Below are positions 43,165 to 52,877 of a DNA stretch of 64,000 bases, piece after piece. The notes under the pieces are model-generated. The model was not told the DNA's origin, searched no databases, and was given only the letters and a program-made list of their open reading frames with translations. The DNA is taken from NCBI GenBank assembly GCA_030142905.1, contig JASJOG010000215.1, positions 310,001 to 374,000 of the forward strand, read 5' to 3'. Source of the stretch: Heliopora coerulea. Taxonomy: Eukaryota > Cnidaria > Anthozoa > Scleralcyonacea > Helioporidae. How positions within the stretch are numbered: position 1 is the stretch's first letter; each line of letters starts with the position of its first letter. Both the position numbers and the translations under genes were made by a program.

Positions 43165-46100
43165 CAGGGGCGGATCTAGGGGTTGTCAAATCAGTCACGC
43201 GACTAACGTAAAAATTGCAAAACTGTTAGTGAAAAATTGAAAAATTGTCCAGTTACCATTTATCATGCAGCTGCACCTTATAACAATCCAGTGTCTACTA
43301 CAATGCAGAGCGTAATTAATATTCCAATTGAATTGTAATCCAATGATCAAATTTCATACAGTGGCTGAGCCAGCGAGCTTAGTCAAGTCAATGACCAGCT
43401 GTCATACGCAAAGTCAGTCAGTCAGTAAGTCAAAACCCAGTGTTCTGATTGGTCTGACTGCTTATTTCCATGGGAACAAGCAATTTTCAGCGATTTTGAC
43501 TGATCTGTGGGGAGTTCTGACTGACATACAAAAGTCAGGGGCGCTCCATTCGTCGGAATGTAATTAATATTTGACGCGTGCTAAAGTCTTTCTCAGCTCT
43601 CACTCGCTCATTCGAAGAGACAAGTCGAAGCTTTATCGAAAAGTTGTGATTCAAATATTTCTACGAGAATGTCTGCTACTCCTTGTAGTATTTACGAAAC
43701 GTTTAAATCCGCATTCGCGGTGAATGATTTAGCCGTCTTACAACACTATTGGGTCGATCTTTTGAGGGAAATCGACAGTATATCGGAAAGGTCGCATGAG
43801 CAGTTGCTAGATGCCATCAGTAGCACGAACTACAGTTTGAGTCGATGTATTGGTGCCGAGATCTTCATTCCAAAGTGTGTGAAAGATCAAAAGGACAAGT
43901 CATGTACTGCGATAAGGTATATTTAGTGTGATATGTCCACTTTATTTCGCTTTAGGCAGTTTAACAATATATAACAATATTTATAAGCGACCATGAAGAT
44001 GCTCTGCATGCGTATGTAAATATCTCGATTACACATTCATTTGAACAGCAAATTTGCATATTTTTGCGGTTGAAGACCGGTTGAGAACAGAACTCAGAAG
44101 TCAGAAGGCTATTAATATCGAGGATATAAATACAGTTTATTTAGGAAGTAAAAGGCAGATTTAATCATTAAATGGTTTTAAGTTTTTAATATTGATATAG
44201 ATTTACAATGTTTTTATGTCTATTCGAGTGATACGAAGGCCCTTGTGTCGAAACCTCGAAAAGTTTTCTTGTGCATTTTAAGCAGTTGATGAACCACATT
44301 GGATGAGTGAATACTAGTGAAGTGGTGAACGATTCAAATTAACTAATTTAAATTTTGTTATTTTCTTAGATCAGAAGCTTCTGGGAATTGCCTTTATAGC
44401 TCTGTTCCTCTGCTATTGGTTGGTAACAATACTTTATTGCACACTTTAAGAATTTTGACATCACTTGAGCTATTCATGAATGCCCAATTTTACTGCAATC
44501 ATCCCTGTTTTTTGTCTGCCATAGATGAACACCCTGAATGTTTTGGGAAAAGTATTCACGATCTGTTGCCTTTGTCTGTCTCTATGGAGGCTTTAGATAC
44601 AGGCTCTATCAAGTATGATTTAGTAAGGCAGGAGGCCATTTTGAATTGTAATGCTGGTAAATGGTAATCATTTCTCTGTATTTTGGGTCTTTCTTCTGTT
44701 TTACGTAGACGTATCTTCACATATTACCCTGATTGTGGAGAACATAGATTTAAACTTTTATTCAATCGAAGTGTTCAGCCTTGTTTGCTTGCTGAAAAGG
44801 GTGTAAAAGATCTCCGTATTCTATTCTGCCATGATGGTGACCTTACACCTGGAGTAACATTTCAGGGCAACCACTTTGTCCCTCTGCTTTTTCATGCACG
44901 GCTGAAAAAAAGAAAGTTTGTTGCTATTTCACAAGCATCGGCAGCAGCCAAGAAACATAAAGTATCTTCTCTTTCTTCTATAAAAACTCCTGCTGGAAAC
45001 ATATCTAACTATTTTAATGTAGTAGAAAAACCCTTTGTCCACCCAACTTCTCAAAAGAAACCTATTGAGACTTTTTCTTCTGCTGCATCACTAGCTGCTC
45101 TTAAAGTGAAACAGATTATTAAATCAACCACTTCATCAAATGTATCATTTCAGAAAAAACCCAATGAGGCTTTTTCTTCTGCCACATTAACTGTGGCACA
45201 TATGCTGAAACAGCCTGTTAAATCCACCATTTCAGTAGGTTCTGTTACTTCTTCCAAACCAAGCACACCCTTATCAAACTCAGCTCCATATTCCAGCAGT
45301 CTTTCTGCAGGTGATGTAAAGTCAACTAATTTTGTTCATAACTTTGATGTTGCATCTTACAGGGAGAGAGTTAAGGGCATGGATTCTTCTGAAATTTGTG
45401 AATTGGTTAGAAATGTTTTTAAGCCTGACAAAAATTTTTCCTTTCCCAAAACTAATGGTAGATGCTTAAGATATAATTGGTTAGAATCATATTCATGGCT
45501 TTGCTATTCTCCGTCTATGGATGGTGCATTTTGTTTGTCTTGTGTGCTATTTGGAGATATTTTTCTTGGTAAAGCTTCAAAGATAAATAGATTGTTTTCA
45601 GAACCTATTTGCTATTGGAATGATGCTGCATTTACTTTTAAGAAACATGCTGGTCAAGGTACAGGTTCAGAAATGGGATTGCATGCTTCAACATTTCCAA
45701 TGTTAACTGCAATACTTGCTCAAATGTCGGGGGCTGCTCAACCTATAGAAGTTATATTAGATAAGAATGTTAAAAAAGAGATTGAGGAGAACAGGAGTAA
45801 ACTGGCTTCCATTGCTGATGCTGTCCTTTATTGTGGTCATCTAGGTTTGCCATTACGTGGCCATCGTGATGACTCTAAGTATCATCCAGAGGTCGGCCAG
45901 TATTCTGCTGGGGGTGTTGGCAATTTTATTGAAACTCTCAACCTGAAAGTGCGATCAGGGGATAAAGTCTTGGAAAATCACTTAAAGACATGTGGCAAAA
46001 ATACAAGCTGCATTTCTAAGACCAGCCAAGATAAGATAATAAAGTGCTTTGGTCAGGTAATATCAGAAAAGATTGTTAAAGATATTAAGGAAAGTAAGTT

Positions 46101-48427
46101 CTTTACTATTATTGCAGATGAGGCTGCAGATTCATCACACAAAGAGCAAATGGCCCTTGTTTTGCATTTTGTTGACAAAAACATGGATATTAGAGAGACG
46201 TTTATTGCTTTCCTTCAGTGTAGGTGGGGATTAAGTGGGGAGAATCTTGCCAAACTTTTATTGAATGCTCTCAATGACCTTGACTTGTCGATTGAGGATT
46301 GTCGAGGGCAAGGGTATGATGGTGCTGGCGCTGTTGCTGGTAGCGTAAAAGGTTTGGCTGCCCATATCTTAAGGCTTAATCCCAGAGCTCTTTATATTCA
46401 CTGTTATAGTCATAGGCTAAATTTGTCACTTTGTGATAGTTTGTCAATTATTGAGGTCAAGAAAATGCTCAAGCATGTGAAAGAAGTGACTAACTTTATC
46501 AATATTTCTCAAACTCGTAAAATTGGCTTTTGAGGAGACTATTCGTAATAGTTCTGAAACTGACTCAAAAAAAACTAGACTGCCTGACGTTTGTCGAACT
46601 AGATGGGTTGAACGTATTAAGGGTCTGAGCACTTTTGAAGAACTGTTTGTTCCCATTTTCAACTTGCTTCACGATATGGCACAGGAAAAATACATTCCTT
46701 CACTTCGTACTGATGCATCCGACTTACTTTTATTTGTTTCTCATTTTGAGTTTATTACCATTTTGGTAATTACCAGAAATGTTTTTGACTTAAATCTCCC
46801 TGTAACACAGCTTTTGCAAGGCAAGAGTATTGATGTAATGGATGGTATTGAATTGATTTCTTCTTTGAAAACTAGTGTTGTTAATGTAAGGAACGCTGTT
46901 GATTCTTACCACGATCAATGGTATGAAATTGCTTTGACATTAGCTGAAAAGGTTGGTCTTGAAGAGTCTAAACTAAGAACAGTTGGAAGACAAACAACCA
47001 GAGCAAATCATAGATATAAGACAATTTCTGAGTATTACAAAAGAATAATCACTATTCCTTTAATTGACCATCTTTTTTCTTCTTTGGATGCAAGATTTGA
47101 CATTGATAGTGTGAATGTTTATCTAGGGCTTAGCATTGTGCCAACTAAGATGTTTTCCATCATCAAAGAAGGAGGTGACTTGAAAGCAAAGTTTAAGACA
47201 GTTGCTGATTTTTATGCTCATGATTTGCCCAATCGCTTAAGTTTAGATGCTGAGCTGTTGTTGTGGCAAACTTTCTGGGAACAACGTGTTGGTCCTCACC
47301 CCAGTAATATAGCCACAACCTTAAAAGCTATAAATTTTGATGGTTTCGAAAATATAAAGGTAATACTTCGGATTTTAGGAATCCTTCCAATTACTTCTTG
47401 TGAGTGCGAGCGTTCTATTTCAGGTTTAAGGATTCTTAAAGACTAGAAAAGAAGTACCATGGTCGAGGACCGCCTAAATAGCCTTGCTTTGATGAAGATG
47501 CACCCGGAAATTATTCCAAGTATTGAAGACGAAATTGAAAAGTTTTCTGGTGGAAATACTAGATTAAAATTTACATGAATTTTTTTTATTTACGTTCAAA
47601 AAATATGCACGCCTTGCGACTGGGGCAGAAATGGGGTTACAGGTTTCTACCTTTCCTACCCACCAGGCATTACTCTCTCAAATTTGATTTTGATTTGATT
47701 TGGCTGTGAAGCAGCATTTCACTTGCGATAGTAACTTCGTATATACATTTTCATATTGGACAGCATAGGAAGATGAATTTAATTAGGCTAGGACATGGGT
47801 TACTAATATGGGAAAGGGGGTAAAGGGTTAGGACTGACATGAGATGGTGTGAAAAACGAGCAATTTCACATCCAAGAAATGCCCAATATTGTCGCCCATT
47901 TCTAACCAAACTCCTTTTACTTTGGCAAAAGGTTTGAAGGCGGGTTTCTGGCGCCTTAAAACCAGAATGCTCATTTTTGGTGGGGGGTAAAAGGTTAGAA
48001 TTGACTTGGGATGGTGTGAAAAACTGAGCAATTTCACATCCAAGAAATGTCCTATATTGTCACCCATTTCTAACCTAACTCCTTTTGCTCTTGCAAAAGG
48101 TGTGTAGGCGGGTTTCTGGCGCCTGAAAACCAGATTGCTTGTGTTTGGCCTTTTCAAACGACTGTCCATGTCGGATCACAGTTTACTATTTTTTGGTAAA
48201 TGTGTTTCCTAGGCATGCCGATGAGCCCTGACATAGGGCGAAACAGTCTATCATATGCTTAACATTGTCAATGGTGAAAAGTATGCCATTTACACATCTG
48301 CAGTTTGATAATGTAAAATATCTATGCTCCCAAGTAAATCGGACCATCAAATGACGTCATCACATTTACGCCATCGATGACGTCATAGAATTTTGACTAA
48401 TTTACGAAAAATCCTAGATCCCCCCTG
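43165..48427 (+). mobile_element. complete hAT transposon, 5263 bp
   Basis: Left end 'caggggcggatctagg'; right end 'cctagatcccccctg', inverted with one mismatch. It is flanked by a perfect 8-bp duplication 'gttgaagt' (43157-43164 and 48428-48435). The insert interrupts the outer end of the left Penelope arm, which is otherwise continuous with the right arm's sequence. It contains a two-exon transposase gene with a few disabling changes. From 47842 to 48169 two 169-bp direct repeats ('gtgtgaaaaac' to 'tttctggcgcct') lie near the right end. A (GTCA)n run is at 43411-43430. Confidence 0.95.
43669..47578 (+). pseudogene. hAT transposase with OTU/vertnin-like N-terminal region, TTF zinc finger and dimerisation domain
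   Basis: Exon 1 is 43669-43916 and exon 2 starts at 44370. The donor 'aag|gtatat' and acceptor 'ttcttag|' join in phase. Across the join the protein reads an OTU-like 'SGNCLYSS' with the Cys of OTU proteases, then 'LRILTSLELFMN' and 'YYPDCGEHRFKLLFN', a region seen in vertnin-like proteins. Then come a Ser/Lys-rich linker, a TTF-type finger ('YSPSMDGAFCLSCVLFG') near 45510, the DUF4371/hAT core ('FTIIADEAADSSHKEQMAL', 'GQGYDGAGAVAGSVKGLAA', 'HCYSHRLNLSL') and the C-terminal hAT dimerisation motif ('ITSCECERSISGL'). Breaks: TAA at 44665, a frameshift near 46525 and TAG at 47444. The original stop is at 47576. Cut-and-paste enzyme of this element; now inactive. Confidence 0.85.
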
Positions 48428-48435
48428 GTTGAAGT

Positions 48436-48478
48436 GACTGACGTTTCGACAGCCTTAGCGGCGGTCATCTTCAGAGTC
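48436..48478 (-). ncRNA. hammerhead ribozyme-like motif, left Penelope arm
   Basis: On the minus strand: stem I 5' GACT, then the invariant CTGAAGA (CUGANGA), stem II 'gaccgcc'/'ggctgtc' (one mismatch) with loop 'gctaa', then GAAA, a minimal stem III 'ACGT', the cleavage triplet GTC, then AGTC pairing back with GACT. All core nucleotides of a type I hammerhead are present. Penelope-like elements are known to carry hammerheads of this kind with a tiny stem III in their terminal repeats. Activity is not shown; stem I is only 4 bp before mismatches. Confidence 0.65.
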
Positions 48479-48547
48479 TAAACGAGAGTAAATGTCAGGT
48501 TCGCCTGTATTTGTATCTGGCTCGTGCGTGATAAGTGGGCGATCGTA

Positions 48548-49900
48548 TTAGTCATGGAGGTGTGATATTTGGCGAGAAGCAATGGGTGTGGTTGTGTAGG
48601 CGTTAATTATCAGTTTGTCGAAGTGTAAGTCTTTTGGCTGCTCGCACGTTTGACTTTGTGAATTAGTCGTTTGTAAGGTCCCGGTAATTGTTGTGATCGG
48701 TTTAATGGATTTTGTTCTAAGTTCGTATACCAGCTTTCTAGTGTAAGTCGCTGTTTGTAGTTGGTGCTTTACGTAATGCATTTTGCCGATTCCCAGTCAA
48801 TGTTGTGTTTGGTTTGTCGGTGGTGTTCGGCAATGTGGTTTGTTTTGTTTCCGTTTTTTGTCGCTCGTTTGTGTTCTACGAGTCGTATATTTAAGCTTCT
48901 GCTAGTCTCACCTATATAAGTGTCTTGGCAGTCGGAGTAATTAATTTTGTAAACTGCACCTTGTCTTTCGTGTGGTTGTTCTCTGTCCTTAACGTTAGTC
49001 AGTACATGTCGTATAGTTGTGATCGGTTTGTGCGCTACTCGTATGTTGTATGGTCGTAAGATACGCGAGATAATCTCAGACGTACCTTTTATGTAAGGTA
49101 TCGTTGCTGTAGTTGTTGTCGGACTGTTGTTTTCGTCGCGTTCATTGTCTTTGTAAGTGTTAAGTTTGATGAAATCAGAGTTATAGCTGTTTTTGTGGAA
49201 AACGCATTGCAAGTAGTGATTTTCTTGGCGTAGAGCGTCGGGTGAGTTACAAATGAGTTGTGCGCGTCTCGTCAATGTTTTGATGGTGGTAGCTTTGTGT
49301 GAGGTTGGATTTTACGATGATTGGTCCAATAGTCTGTCAGTATGCGTTGGCTTCCTGTAGACAGTGGTCTGTAGTTTGTTATTGTCACGACTTACCAAAC
49401 AGTCTAGGAACGGAATAGCTCGTCTTCTTCAATCTCTTTGGTAAATTGTATGTGACTGTTCTGTTCGTTAATGTGTTTGTGAAACTCGTCAATCTCGTCT
49501 ACGGGTACTGCAGTAATCGTGTCGTCAGCGTAACGAAACCAAAAAGGTAACGTGTGTTTGTAAGTTGCTAGAGCTCGTTCCTCTATGGATTGCATTACAA
49601 TTTCAGCAACCACAACAGAAACGGGTGAGCCCATTGCTGTGCCATGTAACTGTTTGTAGTGTTTACCGTTGTATTGAAAGTAAGTTTATGTGAGGCAAAG
49701 TTCCAGTAGTTCCACGATGTCCCCTGTAGGTAAAGGAAGTGTGTCAGTAAATTCGTTGATGGCAGTTTTGGTGCATTCTAGCGCCAGTTGAAGAGGAATA
49801 CTGGTAAACAGTGATTTCACGTCAAAAGAAACTAGCTTGTGGTTGTGTGGTATTTGTACTGTTTTGAGATTGTTGATGAAGGTTTCAGTCGATTGTAGTC
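48548..49900 (-). pseudogene. Penelope RT (C-terminal half) and GIY-YIG endonuclease, left arm
   Basis: Read on the minus strand from 49900. RT motifs: 'VSFDVKSLFTSIPLQLALE', then an in-frame TAA at 49686, 'HGTAMGSPVSVVVAEIVMQ', 'FWFRYADDTITAV' (intact catalytic box), and after a frameshift near 49410 the 'YRKPTHTD' motif. A TAA near 49314 follows. The GIY-YIG domain is at about 48965-48780: 'AVYKINYSDC', 'YIGETSRSLNIRLVEHKRA'. The N-terminal part of RT is missing (5' truncation at 49900). Penelope enzymes combine target nicking by GIY-YIG with reverse transcription. The stops are the same as in the right arm. Confidence 0.88.
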
Positions 49901-49902
49901 TT

Positions 49903-51285
49903 TGCAACCACTAACCAACAAGTCACAAAATAGACTACAATCGACTGAAACCTTCATCAACAATCTCAAAACAGTACAAATACCACACAACCACAAGCTA
50001 GTTTCTTTTGACGTGAAATCACTGTTTACCAGTATTCCTCTTCAACTGGCGCTAGAATGCACCAAAACTGCCATCAACGAATTTACTGACACACTTCCTT
50101 TACCTACAGGGGACATCGTGGAACTACTGGAACTTTGCCTCACATAAACTTACTTTCAATACAACGGTAAACACTACAAACAGTTACATGGCACAGCAAT
50201 GGGCTCACCCGTTTCTGTTGTGGTTGCTGAAATTGTAATGCAATCCATAGAGGAACGAGCTCTAGCAACTTACAAACACACGTTACCTTTTTGGTTTCGT
50301 TACGCTGACGACACGATTACTGCAGTACCCGTAGACGAGATTGACGAGTTTCACAAACACATTAACGAACAGAACAGTCACATACAATTTACCAAAGAGA
50401 TTGAAGAAGACGAGCTATTCCGTTCCTAGACTGTTTGGTAAGTCGTGACAATAACAAACTACAGACCACTGTCTACAGGAAGCCAACGCATACTGACAGA
50501 CTATTGGACCAATCATCGTAAAATCCAACCTCACACAAAGCTACCACCATCAAAACATTGACGAGACGCGCACAACTCATTTGTAACTCACCCGACGCTC
50601 TACGCCAAGAAAATCACTACTTGCAATGCGTTTTCCACAAAAACAGCTATAACTCTGATTTCATCAAACTTAACACTTACAAAGACAATGAACGCGACGA
50701 AAACAACAGTCCGACAACAACTACAGCAACGATACCTTACATAAAAGGTACGTCTGAGATTATCTCGCGTATCTTACGACCATACAACATACGAGTAGCG
50801 CACAAACCGATCACAACTATACGACATGTACTGACTAACGTTAAGGACAGAGAACAACCACACGAAAGACAAGGTGCAGTTTACAAAATTAATTACTCCG
50901 ACTGCCAAGACACTTATATAGGTGAGACTAGCAGAAGCTTAAATATACGACTCGTAGAACACAAACGAGCGACAAAAAACGGAAACAAAACAAACCACAT
51001 TGCCGAACACCACCGACAAACCAAACACAACATTGACTGGGAATCGGCAAAATGCATTACGTAAAGCACCAACTACAAACAGCGACTTACACTAGAAAGC
51101 TGGTATACGAACTTAGAACAAAATCCATTAAACCGATCACAACAATTACCGGGACCTTACAAACGACTAATTCACAAAGTCAAACGTGCGAGCAGTCAAA
51201 AGACTTACACTTCGACAAACTGATAATTAACGCCTACACAACCACACCCATTGCTTCTCGCCAAATATCACACCTCCATGACTAA
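49903..51285 (+). pseudogene. Penelope RT (C-terminal half) and GIY-YIG endonuclease, right arm
   Basis: Mirror copy of the left arm. Its coding sequence continues about 30 bp further 5' into the palindrome centre ('LTNKSQNRLQSTETF'). In-frame TAA at 50145; 'YADDT' catalytic box near 50300; frameshift near 50415; 'YRKPTHTD' near 50480; TAA near 50520; GIY-YIG from about 50875 to 51050 with 'YIGETSRS' and 'RLVEHKRA'. Every break matches the left arm. The C-terminal about 75 residues lie in another frame (51052-51285) and contain one Pro/Ser difference between arms. Confidence 0.88.
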
Positions 51286-51354
51286 TACGATCGCCCACTT
51301 ATCACGCACGAGCCAGATACAAATACAGGCGAACCTGACATTTACTCTCGTTTA

Positions 51355-51397
51355 GACTCTGAAGATGACCGCCGCTAAGGCTGTCGAAACATCAGTC
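51355..51397 (+). ncRNA. hammerhead ribozyme-like motif, right Penelope arm (cleavage-site variant)
   Basis: GACT at 51355-51358, CTGAAGA at 51359-51365, stem II to 51385, GAAA at 51386-51389, then 'catc' and AGTC to 51397. It is identical to the left-arm motif except that the minimal stem III reads ACAT instead of ACGT, so the cleavage triplet is ATC rather than GTC. ATC still satisfies the NUH rule but is usually a weaker site. A CpG-to-CpA change explains the difference. Confidence 0.6.
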
Positions 51398-51461
51398 ACT
51401 TTAACCAACTGTCTTTCTCAAGACTACACTAACCTGGACGATCAAATTCCTCAAACATGTC

Positions 51462-52500
51462 ATCTAACAACGACAGTTAAATGATAAAAATTGTGCGCGT
51501 TGTCATAATTTCTGTTCAGCATTGTGACGTGCGACTGAAGGCATTTACCATGTTAAGTCGGCGTTCTTTTTTTTTTTTTCTCTCATTCAATCTGATCCAA
51601 TTACAAACAAGAGGGGTATTTAAGCTCCAATTAAAAAGGTTGGTGTCATGCATGGTGACTAGCGACGTGGCTCCTTCGTTCTCCGTTCCGCACTGATCGT
51701 CTATGTTCTTTCAGCCTTCTTCACTAATAGCTCGCAGAGCTATTGGCGCAGCTGATTTTGTAGACGACACTCTGTCTTATGTATGGTATTGGTCTTATTC
51801 TTTACATCAACTGGCACATCACGTAAGAATACAATATTGGTTTTATTAATTACCACTTTGATATTGTAGCATTGAACTCTCATTAAGTTCAAACAGAAGT
51901 ATCTTACCCTGAAGGTACAGTTGGGATGGCCTGCCGTTCTTATTCTGTACCAGTGTTTGAACGTTCGCATCTCGTTTTTACAGCACGTTCCATAGACTTT
52001 TCTCTAAATAATTGCGTATAATTGTTTACACGTGCTTGTTTGCACTTTTGGCAGGAAATTTTCAGCAAACGACTCACGTTACTTTATAAAATATTGCAAC
52101 TGCGTTCAAGTTAACAAACAGAAAATTGTTTCCTTTTTCTTTCATGTAAGAGGTGGAAAAAATTAGAAAGCCATTTCATATCTTGAGGAAAACGAGATGA
52201 AACCCAGTGTTAATGCGTATTTTCCCGTTTCACAAAAGCTATTCCCATTTTTATTTTTCGTCGGCTATAGCCTCGTGTTGTATATCCGAATAACACTCTT
52301 ACTCGTTTATTAAATATTACAATGCAAGGCATAATGAACTACCAAGGCATAATGTACAACCAGCATATTCAAAGTTAGTAGCAACTGTAATTACAGCCTA
52401 CGCAGCAACAACCTTAACTATACACTGCCACAACCCAATACAAATTTTACAAACAACCAAGATTTAACAATTATTCATCGAAGTGGAGGTGAATAATTGT
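51462..52500. other. no recognised gene
   Basis: Contains a T-run at 51567-51580 and short AT-rich stretches only. No open frame here has a recognisable motif. Confidence 0.4.
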
Positions 52501-52877
52501 TTTAGTATATACCTCGCATGATTGTTTTCACACACTTACTTCTTCGAATATTTAAAACAATTTTACGGAAAGTCGATCTGTCGCCCGCTTGTCGTTGATA
52601 AACAAAACATTTTGAAACACATTCTGAGTACATTTATCGCTAAATTTTAAACGAAATACGTATTCCTGGATAATTTATTGTTAAATTTCGTTACTTCTTA
52701 CGTATTGTCTGGCACCATGGCTTAGTTTATTCAAATCAATTTCCTTCTTCCGTAACTGAAACAAAACTGGACGCCATGTTGTTTTGGTTCGAGGTGATTA
52801 GTGCTGGATATTCCGAGATAGACGAACCAATCTGATTGCGCAAAAAAACACTATTCACCTGCGAGGTATATACTAAA
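52501..52877. mobile_element. MITE with 18-bp terminal inverted repeats
   Basis: 'tttagtatatacctcgca' at 52501-52518 is perfectly inverted as 'tgcgaggtatatactaaa' at 52860-52877, enclosing about 377 bp with no open frame. The superfamily is unclear because no longer target duplication is obvious; the AT-rich flanks would fit a TA or TTA duplication. A second unit would be needed to define it. Confidence 0.8.

Larger units (their letters stand above)
43102..51461. mobile_element. palindromic pair of Penelope-like elements, interrupted by a hAT element
   Basis: Two copies of the same 5'-truncated Penelope element lie head to head. The left arm is 43102-43164 plus 48436-49900 (1528 bp). The right arm is 49933-51461 (1529 bp). 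The 32-bp centre (49901-49932) continues the coding sequence of the right copy only. Arms differ at only a few positions (for example CG versus CA in the hammerhead core, and Pro versus Ser in one codon). Each encodes the RT end and GIY-YIG endonuclease reading outward, so the 3' ends are at the outside. Both carry the same disabling mutations, so duplication followed decay. Confidence 0.9.
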
